Assembly (NCBI RefSeq): GCF_000219725.1
Contig: NC_015732.1
Location: 1,488,001-1,552,000, forward strand
DNA from: Gracilinema caldarium DSM 7334
GTDB lineage: Bacteria; Spirochaetota; Spirochaetia; Treponematales; Breznakiellaceae
Length of the DNA stretch: 64,000 nt
Direction of reading: 5' to 3'
The notes under the pieces are model-generated. The model did no database searches. It was not told where the DNA came from and was given only the letters and a program-made list of their open reading frames with translations. The first letter of the stretch is position 1, and the number at the start of each line of letters is the position of its first letter. This document shows, in pieces, positions 34,601 to 43,386 of this stretch. The position numbers and the translations under genes were made by a program.

Positions 34601-36017
34601 TGTAGATGTGAGCGCCCTTTGGGGATTACTGCCTAAGAACTTTCCACTTCAGATAACTAGTGGTTTTGCAACGGTTACAGTAGATATAAAAGGGCCAATT
34701 ACTGATCCCTTATTATATGGTACTGCCTCAGCATCGAGTGTTCGCATGGCAATACCTGATTGGATTCAAGAAGAATTGGGGCCTACGGATGTAACCATCA
34801 CCTTTCAAGATACTAGTATGAATTTCACACCCGTCCTTTTACCTGTTGGTAAAGGAAAAGCATCAGTAAAGGGATCGATGATTTTTGAACGCTGGTTACC
34901 GAGTAATTATTTCTTTCAGATTGCCGTAAAAGAGCCGGAAGCAATCTTGTTTAAAACGGATCTTTTGGGTATTAAAGCCAAAGGTAAAACCTGGGGAATT
35001 CTTGATATAAAGTCTGAAGATGGGCTGTTTTCTGTGACAGGTGATCTAGCAGTTTCTGAAACTCTTATTATGTACTCAGGGAATCAGTCTACTGAAAACT
35101 TGGATATCGCTAGTCCCTTTGCAATCGAATCTTTGATTACATTAAGAACTGGCAAAAAAGTAGAATTTATATGGCCAAATACCAATTTCCCAATACTTCG
35201 CGCCTATAGTGATTTAGGTTCAATAATCCAAATTAAAAGCAATTCAGAAACAAGAAAATATTCTGTTAAAGGAAATGTAAACTTAAGGGGAGGTGAAGTT
35301 TTTTATTTCCAACGTAGTTTTTATATACGTAGTGGTCAACTTACATTTAATGAAAATGAAATCCGTTTTGATCCTCGTGTAGCTCTTCGAGCAGAAATAA
35401 GAGATAGACTTAACAGCAGTCCAGTCATAATTTCATTAATCATTGATAATGCACCCTTAAGTAACTTTTCACCTCGCTTTTTATCAGATCCACCCCTATC
35501 TCAGGTTGATATTTTTGCCTTGTTAGGTCAAAATGTGACTGGTACTTCTATTAATAATCAAGAGAAAAGCTTCCAAGATGCGGTTCTTAATGCCTCATCG
35601 GATGTTATTGCTCAATTTAACGTGGTACGTTCCTTTGAGCAGGATATACGTGAATCTTTAAATCTAGATATGTTTTCAATTAGAACCCAAATTCTTCAAA
35701 ACACTATTTTACAGGCCTCAGGACTCGTAGACAGGCCTGTTGACAGGACAAGCAGCCTAGGCAACTATTTTGATAATACTACATTATATGTAGGAAAATA
35801 CTTTGGACCTGATTTTTTTGTTCATTCTATGGTATCTTTACGGTATAATTCAGATAATGAAAATACGTTACTAGGGGGATTAACAATAGAACCGGAAATT
35901 GGAGCTGAGTTACGCAGTCCCTTGTTTACAATAAATTGGAATTTTGTACCCAAAGAGGGGGATCGTTTGTTTATAAACAGCCAGTCAGTTACTATAAGTT
36001 GGAAATGGTCATTTTAA
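31635..36017 (+). CDS. tamB: TamB-like translocation/assembly protein, 1460 aa
   Basis: A very long envelope protein of the TamB/AsmA-like (bridge-type lipid transfer) group, anchored by one N-terminal helix (FFLFFIVLILLIFFVFLVKQ, about 19-38). It probably spans the periplasm as a beta-helical groove, moving lipids or assisting outer-membrane protein insertion with BamA. The bulk is repetitive beta-strands. The C-terminal TamB (DUF490) domain is recognisable from about residue 1150: GNVNLRGGEVFYFQRSFYIR, LTFNENEIRFDPRVALRAEI and PPLSQVDIFALLGQNV. It heads the tamB-bamA-skp order known as TP0325-TP0327 in T. pallidum. No Shine-Dalgarno precedes ATG 31635. Confidence 0.85.
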   Translation: MESARVVATGKIRKLLTEFFLFFIVLILLIFFVFLVKQGLMQLSKEIQNSILEQLEQQYTIHLSYRSLGPSLFATIDIRDLEIRSKEDNHPIIKVKRIRIGYSLFQLVRGNVIESFQSLRLEKPLIAIDMERDQFLLQRVFKTQNNQKSSPPSLIKLLSEISFKKGIQIRLINGELHFSSATTDFKVQQISLNGRVLKDEFQVKSKLTMVMLCPELSTEQISSSLEIQGALSLRTLSGSLQARLAQLKTTLFTIKTIGIQANFTSEKLNLYKLRDFLPYNFEIIYNVNEKKIEGSVEFADFTPNMLINGASAWTHVAPWLTATCSGSIQFNYTLGNDVHYKVSVNALTPFPWVDTRAQINISGIGSQIHIQDITLHSNRGTIKYSGDINLQMKNITGNVTIQKVLSPTNIPIDGTFTITTQGSDYYIFGESLTLGEAQFSAVDAHINQNGKYYTWDISALHFIDETSYENVRVARIFSDGIFDPSDFLFQGTFKIDGLELSVIYNDIVQAFIGSLPQISKESLEPWAATTELFVTYNGKHISYSSPRLILYNQNDNMAAIIASIAGTEHQINIQNGQILLKQLQLYFNSNLDFTDINSIKIDTNLTYEKVVYSVLIEVLDLNTITLQGSYGLTGSFIRITDGSWSGFCKSDTIPIPIESYRMLLSFDIDFKFLDPKQWNLQLHKLVLSDIPNFNKQPFSVSCTGEANPQGIQLQNVTYQDSGGILSGIFTASWEHNFTNIVIISRLSDIQNSERYEITLKGLASGELEGRFYVSRANLNRFYVTSFNPIFTGELRFIWSSIDNFSIDWKIASLKARLFDQDTLVSSSGSLSPEGLEISNTTIAYGDLQVDINNLELNRIQKTLSMNSRIRGILLSRSIDIYNKVDLHFSDVPTVQALLQQPLQPLSYEGSIVVTQGFYDRWHIDQPIPLAVTAQGGAFSFRGGQNNAIRAELGTDGAFYLAFSQPLPLRGAITGSLNKGMIDAKTNKLYVDVSALWGLLPKNFPLQITSGFATVTVDIKGPITDPLLYGTASASSVRMAIPDWIQEELGPTDVTITFQDTSMNFTPVLLPVGKGKASVKGSMIFERWLPSNYFFQIAVKEPEAILFKTDLLGIKAKGKTWGILDIKSEDGLFSVTGDLAVSETLIMYSGNQSTENLDIASPFAIESLITLRTGKKVEFIWPNTNFPILRAYSDLGSIIQIKSNSETRKYSVKGNVNLRGGEVFYFQRSFYIRSGQLTFNENEIRFDPRVALRAEIRDRLNSSPVIISLIIDNAPLSNFSPRFLSDPPLSQVDIFALLGQNVTGTSINNQEKSFQDAVLNASSDVIAQFNVVRSFEQDIRESLNLDMFSIRTQILQNTILQASGLVDRPVDRTSSLGNYFDNTTLYVGKYFGPDFFVHSMVSLRYNSDNENTLLGGLTIEPEIGAELRSPLFTINWNFVPKEGDRLFINSQSVTISWKWSF

Positions 36018-36035
36018 TATTTATAAGGAGCATCG

Positions 36036-38516
36036 ATGCGTAAACAAATCATTGTAGTATTACTCACCATCTTGGCCATGTTTGCTTTTGGTCAACAGAC
36101 CGAAGATTGGTATGTAGGAAAACCTATAAAAAACATCACCTTTGAAGGGCTTAGACATGTAAAAACTACTGAATTAGAGGGTATTACCGACCCCTATATT
36201 GGAAGAATTTTCACTGATGCGTTGTTTTGGGAATTACAAGGTCGCTTATATGCACTAGAATACTTTGATATGATTTCCCCAAGTGCTATACCAGTCGATC
36301 AGACTGGTTCTGCAGTCATTTTAAAATTCAAAGTTAAGGAAAAGCCGGTTATTAGTCGCATAGATTTTGAAGGTAACAATGGTATTCGGCGAAATGAATT
36401 GCTAGATGTTATATCGACAAAAACAGATGATGTTGTCAGTCAAATAAAAATTAGAGCTGATGAACAGGCTATTAAAAATAAATATCTAGAAAAAGGATTT
36501 CCTGATGTAAAAGTTTCTAGTCATACAAGTGAAGGAAAGGATGCAACGGTAAAATTAACCTTTACCATTGATGAAGGTGAAAAAATCGCTCTTGAATCTA
36601 TCCAATTCGAAGGGAATACGGTCTTTTCTGAACGAACGCTCAGAAGTGTTCTTTCGTTAAAAACAAAATCCCTTTTAAATGATGGTGCATTTCAAGAAGC
36701 AAAACTTCTAGCAGATCAACAGGCCCTTGTACAATATTATCAAGACCGTGGTTATATTGATGCACGGATTATCGATACGGTTCGCCAGATTCGTAAGGAT
36801 GAACAGAACCGAAACCTTATGAGTATTACCTTTAAGATCTTTGAAGGGAAGGCTTATACCTTAGGTACGATAGAGTTTGAAGGGAATAAGATATTTCCAA
36901 CAAGCCAATTGGAGAAACTCATTTATTCAAAAAAAGGTCAAGTCGTAAGTATTAAAAAGCTAGAAGCAGATTTACAGCGGGTTGCAGATCTTTATTATGA
37001 AAATGGCTATATATTTAATACGATAAGTAGAAAGGAAATTCGTGATGAGAATACTGGCACTATTTCTTATAAAGTAAGTATTATTGAACGAACTCGAGCA
37101 CATATAGAGAATATCATTATTAGAGGAAATAAAAAAACCAAAGAGTCAGTTATATTGCGAGAGATTCCCCTTGAACCTGGTGATATCTTTTCTAAAACAA
37201 AAGTTATGGATGGGCTTCGCAACCTCTATAATTTACAATATTTTTCTGCAATTACTCCCGAAACACCTCCAGGTAGTGCGGATAACCTGATGAATCTGGT
37301 ATTCAATGTCGAAGAACAGCCTACCGCGGATATACAATTTGGGCTTACTTTTTCTGGATCCTCAGACCCTAATGCCTTTCCCATTTCTGGCTTGATTAAG
37401 CTCAATGATCGCAATTTTATGGGTAACGGCGACCAGGCAAGTTTTGAGCTTAATGGATCACCGGATACTCAAAGTGTTTCTCTTTCTTATTCAAAACGTT
37501 GGCTCTTTGGATTACCTCTTTCTGGAAGTTTTGACTTGAGTCTTAGTCATGCTCAGAAGACCGCTCTCATGGATAATTTCGCTCCCTATTTTAATGGTGA
37601 TGAATCCTATGCATTTCCCGATGGTTTTGAATCTTATGAAGACTATATAGACGCTAATAAAGTAGCTCCAAAAAGTTATCAAATGAAATATGACCAATGG
37701 AAAATTTCTCTAGGATTCTCTACGGGTTATCGTTTTAGTACCCTTGCTGGAATCCTTGGTGTTGGTGGCGGTATGCGTATTGGCTTGGTGCAAAATACCT
37801 ATGATAGTGACTTATATCGCCCCTTTGATCCTGTATTACGGGAGTTGAATAATAAATGGACTCCGTCGAATGTACTATGGGGGACGGTATCCCTTGACCA
37901 GCGAGATATTTATTATGACCCTTCAAAGGGGTATTATGCAATGCAGCGCCTTGGCATATATGGCATTTTACCTATAGAACAGGAACATTATCTTCGTACC
38001 GATACCAAAGCCGAGGTCTTTACCACATTGTTTGCTCTTCCTGTTTCAGATTCCTTTACCTTTAAGACTGTCTTCGGTATTCACTCTGGATTGTCCTTCA
38101 TTTTACCGCAACAGTTTAATCAAGAACCGGTTGTTCAGGATTCTAATAAATTAGTTATTGATGGAATGTTTACTGCCCGTGGTTGGTATAGTATGAGGTA
38201 CAGCTATGGCTTAGCCCTTTGGGAAAACTGGGCAGAACTTCGGATTCCCCTTGCGGCAAATATACTTGCCTGGGACTGGTTTATAGATGCGGCGGCGGTT
38301 AAAGATGATTGGTATGCATTGATGAACGACCTTTCCATCGAAGATTTCCGTTTTAGTTTAGGTGGTGGACTTCGCTTTACTATTCCCCAATTTCCCTTCC
38401 GTTTTAGTTTAGCAAAGCGTTTCCAAGTCGTAGATAATAAGATCCAATGGATTGACGGTGGTATTGGCAGTTGGGGACTCGATTTTGTAATTTCCTTTGC
38501 CCTATCAACCTATTAA
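36036..38516 (+). CDS. bamA: Outer-membrane assembly factor BamA, 826 aa
   Basis: Omp85-family protein that folds and inserts beta-barrels into the outer membrane. It has a signal peptide (MRKQIIVVLLTILAMFAFGQ), then POTRA domains over about residues 25-430; repeated starts are IKNITFEGLRHVKTTELEG, ISRIDFEGNNGIRRNE, LESIQFEGNTVFSERTL, LGTIEFEGNKIFP and IENIIIRGNKKTKESVI, i.e. five. The C-terminal 16-stranded barrel (about 440-826) ends in an aromatic residue (SFALSTY) rather than the Phe usual in proteobacteria. AAGGAG precedes ATG 36036, 18 bases after tamB. Confidence 0.95.
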   Translation: MRKQIIVVLLTILAMFAFGQQTEDWYVGKPIKNITFEGLRHVKTTELEGITDPYIGRIFTDALFWELQGRLYALEYFDMISPSAIPVDQTGSAVILKFKVKEKPVISRIDFEGNNGIRRNELLDVISTKTDDVVSQIKIRADEQAIKNKYLEKGFPDVKVSSHTSEGKDATVKLTFTIDEGEKIALESIQFEGNTVFSERTLRSVLSLKTKSLLNDGAFQEAKLLADQQALVQYYQDRGYIDARIIDTVRQIRKDEQNRNLMSITFKIFEGKAYTLGTIEFEGNKIFPTSQLEKLIYSKKGQVVSIKKLEADLQRVADLYYENGYIFNTISRKEIRDENTGTISYKVSIIERTRAHIENIIIRGNKKTKESVILREIPLEPGDIFSKTKVMDGLRNLYNLQYFSAITPETPPGSADNLMNLVFNVEEQPTADIQFGLTFSGSSDPNAFPISGLIKLNDRNFMGNGDQASFELNGSPDTQSVSLSYSKRWLFGLPLSGSFDLSLSHAQKTALMDNFAPYFNGDESYAFPDGFESYEDYIDANKVAPKSYQMKYDQWKISLGFSTGYRFSTLAGILGVGGGMRIGLVQNTYDSDLYRPFDPVLRELNNKWTPSNVLWGTVSLDQRDIYYDPSKGYYAMQRLGIYGILPIEQEHYLRTDTKAEVFTTLFALPVSDSFTFKTVFGIHSGLSFILPQQFNQEPVVQDSNKLVIDGMFTARGWYSMRYSYGLALWENWAELRIPLAANILAWDWFIDAAAVKDDWYALMNDLSIEDFRFSLGGGLRFTIPQFPFRFSLAKRFQVVDNKIQWIDGGIGSWGLDFVISFALSTY

Positions 38517-38533
38517 TAAAGGAGACCAATGAA

Positions 38534-39067
38534 ATGGAAAAAAAACATATTTTACCATGTGTTGTCTTGTTGTTAATAGCAACAATGGGGGTCTCAGCTC
38601 AGCAATTAACACGGTTTGCTGTGGTGGATCTTCCTAAAATTTATACTGTTTTTTTTAAAGATTCCAAAGCGGTTCGAGACTTTGAAGAACGAAGTGCCCG
38701 TGTACAGGCTGACATTGATAAAATGAATAATGAAATACAGACTCTGCAAAAAAATCGTTTAGATGCAGTTAATGCCGGTGATCAGCAAAAAGTTCTGTCC
38801 CTCGATAACGAAATTTATAAGAAAACAGAATATCTTAAAGAGTATTATCGTATTAAAACCGCTGAGCTCGAAGAGCAACGAAAAAAACTAACCCAATCGG
38901 ATAGCTTTTTAAAACAGGTTTACGATGAAATTCGAATTGTTGCAGAAAGTGATGGCTATAGCATGGTGTTAAATCTTAAAGAGTCAAGTGGTATCCTTTG
39001 GTACAGCCCTACGGTAGATATAACCGATAAGGTTATCAATAACCTTCTCACCAAGGCTGGCCGATAG
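38534..39067 (+). CDS. skp: Periplasmic chaperone Skp/OmpH-like, 177 aa
   Basis: Holdase for unfolded outer-membrane proteins en route to BamA. A signal peptide (KKHILPCVVLLLIATMGVSA) is followed by a short beta-start (RFAVVDLPKIYTVFFKDSKA) and a long coiled coil (about 45-125) forming the tentacle arms, then the C-terminal strand-helix (GYSMVLNLKESSGILWY). ATG 38534 is in frame; an ATG at 38529 is closer to the Shine-Dalgarno (AAGGAG, about 38518-38523) but opens only a 15-codon frame. It ends the tamB-bamA-skp operon at a strong terminator. Confidence 0.9.
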   Translation: MEKKHILPCVVLLLIATMGVSAQQLTRFAVVDLPKIYTVFFKDSKAVRDFEERSARVQADIDKMNNEIQTLQKNRLDAVNAGDQQKVLSLDNEIYKKTEYLKEYYRIKTAELEEQRKKLTQSDSFLKQVYDEIRIVAESDGYSMVLNLKESSGILWYSPTVDITDKVINNLLTKAGR

Positions 39068-39110
39068 ATTATTACAACAGTTCTTCTGAACTTTTTTGTT
39101 TATTAAAAAA

Positions 39111-39135
39111 GCCCAGCAACAAGCTGGGCTTTTTT
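39111..39135. terminator. Strong intrinsic terminator, bidirectional, skp / STAS gene
   Basis: GCCCAGC (39111-39117) and GCTGGGC (39123-39129) form a 7-bp GC stem with a 5-base loop, flanked by AAAAAA on the left and TTTTTT on the right. It can terminate both the skp transcript and the convergent STAS transcript. Confidence 0.9.
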
Positions 39136-39140
39136 CTTGT

Positions 39141-39629
39141 TTATGGTTCCTGTTCTTTCTGATTTTTTAGCACCGAGTGGAGGGCCGCAAATTTTTTCTT
39201 GTTCTCTTCTGAGAGTTCCATGAGATTTTCATGGCTGTGTAATAACAAATCTACATTAGCAGTTTTTGTTTGGTTTATGTTTATCATATCTTTTGGGAAG
39301 GGTACCGGATCTTCAAGAATATCTACCAAAGAAGTCAGGCCTAACCCTTCCATTAACCCCTTTGCAGTGGAAGAGGGGCACACAATGGTAATCCGCTTTT
39401 TCATTAACTTAAGCATCCGTTTATTAAACCCTACAAGGAGTCCCATGAATGTGGAATCCATATAATCACATGCAGAAAGATCTATATAAAAGGCTTCTAA
39501 AGGGTGTCCCTGTTCAAAGCGGTTAAATATTAATTCTCTAAGGTCTGCACAGAGTATAGCCGTAATATGTCCTTCGCCCTTGAGATAGAGGCGCTGATTT
39601 TCCTCTTTGTAGTATAACGCTTCTGCCAC
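39141..39629 (-). CDS. STAS-domain anti-anti-sigma-type protein, 162 aa
   Basis: A SpoIIAA/RsbV-like STAS domain (about 1-110). The conserved serine is in the loop DYMDSTFMGLLVGF (about residue 59), the usual phosphorylation site in anti-sigma antagonists. The C-terminal ~50 residues are a helical tail not found in minimal STAS proteins. The start is GTG 39629, preceded by AAAGGAG 9 bases upstream. Which kinase or sigma factor it acts with cannot be seen here. It separates skp from mutS, which are adjacent in T. pallidum. Confidence 0.82.
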   Translation of the reverse strand: MAEALYYKEENQRLYLKGEGHITAILCADLRELIFNRFEQGHPLEAFYIDLSACDYMDSTFMGLLVGFNKRMLKLMKKRITIVCPSSTAKGLMEGLGLTSLVDILEDPVPFPKDMININQTKTANVDLLLHSHENLMELSEENKKKFAALHSVLKNQKEQEP

Positions 39630-39672
39630 CGTGTGCTCCTTTTCTTACACAAAAAATCACAATCACTCCATG

Positions 39673-39701
39673 TTGTACTTTAAAGCATAGTGCTCTATAA
39701 T
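39673..39701 (+). promoter_or_regulatory. Promoter of mutS (leaderless type)
   Basis: TTGTAC (39673-39678), a 17-base spacer and a perfect TATAAT (39696-39701) stand 9 bases before ATG 39711. No Shine-Dalgarno exists in the interval. The in-frame GTG at 39690 lies within the promoter and is not the start. Confidence 0.6.
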
Positions 39702-39710
39702 GCAACTCCC

Positions 39711-42383
39711 ATGGCAGAATCTAGTCCTATGATTGAACAATATCGCCGTATCAAAAAAGAGTACCGAGAAATGGTGCTTTTTTTCAGACTTGGCGATTTT
39801 TATGAGATGTTTGCCGAGGATGCTCTAGAAGTATCCTCCCTGCTCAATTTAACCCTTACAAGCCGTAATGGATTACCTATGTGTGGTGTGCCCTACCATG
39901 CCTCTCGCAGTTATATTGCACGACTACTTAGATTGGGAAAAAAAATCGCTATCTGTGAACAACTTACAGAACCTGGCCGTGGCAGAGGGCTTATTGAACG
40001 TCAAGTTGTAGAGGTAATTACACCTGGTACTACCGTAGATGATGACTTTCTCGAAAAAGGAGCTGCCAATTATCTCGCGGCCCTTGCTCAATATGGTACT
40101 TTTTTTTCTTTTGCTTATATCGATATATCTACTGCAGATTTTTGGGCTACATCATTCCCATCTGAAGGTGCCGAAGAACGGATACGTCGTGAAATTGAAC
40201 GGGTACAGCCTAAGGAAATAATTGTTCAGGAATCCCTGCTTGAATCTCACCGGTATGTACAGGAATCAATTCTTGAACGTCCTGGATTAGTGGTAAACCG
40301 ATGGGCCGATTGGCTCTTTGACCTGGACCGAAGCCGAAAACGGCTAGAACAACAGTTTGGAACTGCAAATCTTAAGGCATTTAATCTCCTGGACAAGTCT
40401 CCTGAAATTATCTCCGCTGGTGTACTTCTCGTATATATTGATGATACAGCTCGAAGTGTGTTACCCCATCTTAAACAGCTGCATCGATATGGTGATGAAG
40501 AATTTGTTGGTATTGATGAGGCCTCCCAGAAAAACCTAGAATTGGTACGGAATATGCGGGATGGGGACGTGCATTTTTCGCTTGTTGAAGTCATGGACCA
40601 TACAAAGACCTCCATGGGTCGTAGGCTTCTATATTGGCGAATCCTACATCCTATTCGAAATGTAATGGCTATAGAAAAGCGACTTTCAATGGTCGAGATG
40701 CTCTATCATCGTCAAGATCTCCTATCTAAAATTAGGGAATACCTTAGTCATGCCTCAGATCTAGAACGACTTGCTTCGCGGCTTGCTATGGACAAGGCCC
40801 ATGGTAAAGATTTAGTAGCCCTCCGTACTTCTTTATCAGTATTTGAGAACTTGTCCCAATTATTAAAGGAGTGTCAGATCCCAAGTGAATATGGGGATGC
40901 TCCTGATAACACAGCACTGCAGAAACTGATAGCTCTTAAGAATGAATTGGAGCAGGCTATCCTCGATGACCCATCAATTCTTCTTACCGAAGGGAATCTT
41001 ATCAGGCCAGGCTACAGTAAGGAGCTTGATGAGCTGCAAAACCTTAAAAATAATGGACGCCAGATGCTTGAAGCCTACCTAGAAGAAGAGCGGCAGATTA
41101 CCGGCATTAACACCTTAAAAATAAAATATAACCGTCTTATTGGTTATTATTTTGAAGTAACAAAATCTAATCTTTCCCTTGTACCACCCCATTTTATTCG
41201 TCGACAGGGTGTTGTGGGGGGGGAACGATACACCACTGACCGTCTTGCAGCTCTGGAGGCCGAAATTAATGGTGCGTCTGACCGTATTATCGAGCTGGAA
41301 AAAAAACTTTTTCTCGAAATTCGCCAGCGTGCAAAAACATTGATAAATGAGTTAGGTGCTGCAGGTCGAAGAATGGCTGAGCTTGACGTATGTCAAAGCT
41401 TAGCTCGAGCTGCCACTGCCTATGGTTGGACTCGACCTCAGGTCACCTATGAACAAAAACTTCATATTATCGAGGGGCGTCATCCAGTGGTTGAGGCACA
41501 TCTGCCCCGAGGCGAATTTATTCCCAATGACATCATATTGGATACGAAAGGAATCGCCTTTGCTCTTATAACCGGTCCTAACATGGCTGGTAAATCTACC
41601 TATCTTCGGCAGACCGCCCTGATTACTCTAATGGCCCAGATAGGCAGTTTTGTACCAGCCCGAGAAGCTCACATCGGTATTGTAGATAAAATATTCTGTA
41701 GGGTTGGAGCTTCGGATAATGTAGCCCGGGGTGAATCTACTTTCCTGGTAGAAATGAATGAAACCGCTAATATCCTTCATGGAGCAACCACTCAGAGTCT
41801 TGTTATTATGGATGAAGTAGGCCGTGGTACGGGCACAAATGACGGTCTTTCTATTGCTTGGGCAGTATGTGAAGAACTACTAGAACATATTCAGTGTAGA
41901 ACCCTCTTTGCCACTCATTACCATGAACTTTCCCGGATTGAGCATCCACGGCTTGCCAATCGTTCAATGGAAGTTCTAGAACAGGATGGTAGGATTTTGT
42001 TTCTCAGAAAGCTAAAAGAGGGGGCTACTGAAGAATCTTATGGTCTTTTTGTTGCTCAGCTAGCAGGTCTTCCTGAACGGGTCCTTACAAGGGCTGCCCA
42101 GATTATGGATCGACTTCGTCGACAGGAGAGTGAATTAAAAATTCAGCTAGCGACTATGACCTTACCACTACCAGAAACCCTTCAGAAATCGTCAGCCGAA
42201 CCCCCAAGTCCCGATAACAATGTGACAATTATCAAAGAGCTTCTTAATCTCGATCTTGACCGTATAACGCCCCTCGAAGCGTTGGCCCGTCTATATACTT
42301 GGAAAGAAAACCTAGTATCTGCTTCCAATAGACCAAAAAAACAAAAAGCAGCCAGCCGCTCACTCTTCGGAGAGGATCTGTGA
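39711..42383 (+). CDS. mutS: DNA mismatch repair protein MutS, 890 aa
   Basis: Recognises mismatches and small loops and starts mismatch repair. The mismatch-binding domain I starts MIEQYRRIKKEYREMVLFFR and includes the FYEMF wedge motif (LGDFYEMFAEDA). The ATPase domain has Walker A TGPNMAGKSTYLRQ, Walker B LVIMDEVGRGTGTNDG and the signature LFATHYHEL. The C-terminus contains the dimerisation tail ending in SLFGEDL. The start is ATG 39711; the predicted transcript begins about 3 bases earlier, so translation is probably leaderless, unless the second Met (39729) is used. Confidence 0.95.
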   Translation: MAESSPMIEQYRRIKKEYREMVLFFRLGDFYEMFAEDALEVSSLLNLTLTSRNGLPMCGVPYHASRSYIARLLRLGKKIAICEQLTEPGRGRGLIERQVVEVITPGTTVDDDFLEKGAANYLAALAQYGTFFSFAYIDISTADFWATSFPSEGAEERIRREIERVQPKEIIVQESLLESHRYVQESILERPGLVVNRWADWLFDLDRSRKRLEQQFGTANLKAFNLLDKSPEIISAGVLLVYIDDTARSVLPHLKQLHRYGDEEFVGIDEASQKNLELVRNMRDGDVHFSLVEVMDHTKTSMGRRLLYWRILHPIRNVMAIEKRLSMVEMLYHRQDLLSKIREYLSHASDLERLASRLAMDKAHGKDLVALRTSLSVFENLSQLLKECQIPSEYGDAPDNTALQKLIALKNELEQAILDDPSILLTEGNLIRPGYSKELDELQNLKNNGRQMLEAYLEEERQITGINTLKIKYNRLIGYYFEVTKSNLSLVPPHFIRRQGVVGGERYTTDRLAALEAEINGASDRIIELEKKLFLEIRQRAKTLINELGAAGRRMAELDVCQSLARAATAYGWTRPQVTYEQKLHIIEGRHPVVEAHLPRGEFIPNDIILDTKGIAFALITGPNMAGKSTYLRQTALITLMAQIGSFVPAREAHIGIVDKIFCRVGASDNVARGESTFLVEMNETANILHGATTQSLVIMDEVGRGTGTNDGLSIAWAVCEELLEHIQCRTLFATHYHELSRIEHPRLANRSMEVLEQDGRILFLRKLKEGATEESYGLFVAQLAGLPERVLTRAAQIMDRLRRQESELKIQLATMTLPLPETLQKSSAEPPSPDNNVTIIKELLNLDLDRITPLEALARLYTWKENLVSASNRPKKQKAASRSLFGEDL

Positions 42384-42454
42384 TGATACTGTAATATAGA
42401 GAGCTTGCATATATGATGTTTCTAAGGCCTTGAAATTTCTTTTAATGGGAATCC

Positions 42455-43264
42455 ATGTATAAGCAATATCTCACATTTCTCTGTACTGGGTGTATGAATA
42501 AATATATTGAGATCTTAGGTGCATTATTACGGGAGTTATGTTTTGAAAGGGGCTGTGTGCTTTGTGATCGTCCCCTTGTAGAACAAGGAGAATATTTATA
42601 TGGACTCTGTCTCGATTGTCAAAAGGAATTGACATTAGATTTCACCATAGATTCCCGCTGTCCCCATTGTGGTAGGCCCCTCATTTCAGAGCAAACAAGT
42701 TGTATGACCTGTAGACAGCATGAATCACCTCCACAGGACATAGCATTAGCCTTGTATCCGTATCTTGGAAAAGCAAAGAAGATGCTCGAGTCCTACAAGT
42801 TCAATAAAAACATTCAATTAGCATGGTTTCTAGTTAATTGCCTTGATCAGGCTGTTCAATATCTTGCTGGAATTGGCTATCATTTCGATGCTTGGGTTCC
42901 CGTCCCATCAAGTCCTGGTAAACTTAAACAAAAGGGTTGGGATCACATCATTACCCTGTCATTATATCTTGATAAACTGAGAAAACAAAAGTTACATCGT
43001 GCCACGGGTGCAAATCCCCCGGAACAAAACATGCCTGTTATTACATGTCTGGAACGGCTTCCCTCAGAAAGTCAAAAAAAACTACATCGAACAGAACGGA
43101 CTATCAATCTAAATGGTAAAATTCGTTGTATTGATGTAGTTCCAAAGCGAGTCCTTTTGTTTGACGATGTTATGACCACAGGTAGCACACTGAGAGTCTG
43201 TGCAAAGGCTCTAAAAGAGGGGGGTGCAGAATTAGTAGGAACTGTTGTACTGTTTTATGATTAG
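42455..43264 (+). CDS. comF: ComF-family phosphoribosyltransferase-like protein, 269 aa
   Basis: Homologue of ComFC/GntX, linked in other bacteria to DNA uptake; its biochemical substrate is uncertain. The N-terminal region has zinc-knuckle cysteines (CVLCDRP, CLDCQ, CPHCGRP, CMTCRQ). The PRTase motif is RVLLFDDVMTTGSTLRVCAKAL near the C-terminus. Start choice is open: ATG 42455 and ATG 42494 (MNKYIEILGALL) both lack a good Shine-Dalgarno, and family length slightly favours the latter. Confidence 0.85.
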   Translation: MYKQYLTFLCTGCMNKYIEILGALLRELCFERGCVLCDRPLVEQGEYLYGLCLDCQKELTLDFTIDSRCPHCGRPLISEQTSCMTCRQHESPPQDIALALYPYLGKAKKMLESYKFNKNIQLAWFLVNCLDQAVQYLAGIGYHFDAWVPVPSSPGKLKQKGWDHIITLSLYLDKLRKQKLHRATGANPPEQNMPVITCLERLPSESQKKLHRTERTINLNGKIRCIDVVPKRVLLFDDVMTTGSTLRVCAKALKEGGAELVGTVVLFYD

Positions 43265-43285
43265 TTTTGATATTAGGTGCGATAG

Positions 43286-43314
43286 TTGACAAAGAATATA
43301 GGAAAAGGTACATT
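43286..43314 (+). promoter_or_regulatory. Promoter of the rimP-nusA-infB operon
   Basis: A consensus TTGACA (43286-43291), a 17-base spacer and TACATT (43309-43314). The predicted transcript starts near 43321 and immediately contains the hairpin-terminator at 43349-43374 before reaching rimP. Confidence 0.55.
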
Positions 43315-43348
43315 AGAACCGTCATTCGACCAATTATATAGAAAAAAA

Positions 43349-43374
43349 GGAGTCGTTCGAACGACTCCTTTTTT
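43349..43374. terminator. Terminator in the nusA-operon leader (attenuator candidate)
   Basis: A perfect 20-base palindrome (GGAGTCGTTC at 43349-43358 and its complement at 43359-43368) is followed by TTTTTT (43369-43374) and preceded by AAAAAAA. It ends comF transcripts, but it also lies between the predicted operon promoter and the rimP Shine-Dalgarno (GGTGGAG, about 43378-43384), so it may attenuate rimP-nusA-infB. Confidence 0.85.
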
Positions 43375-43386
43375 GTAGGTGGAGCC

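Noticed and set aside
38529-38576. ATG 38529 as the start of skp
   Set aside because: It is closer to the Shine-Dalgarno but opens a 15-codon frame; the Skp signal peptide is encoded from ATG 38534.
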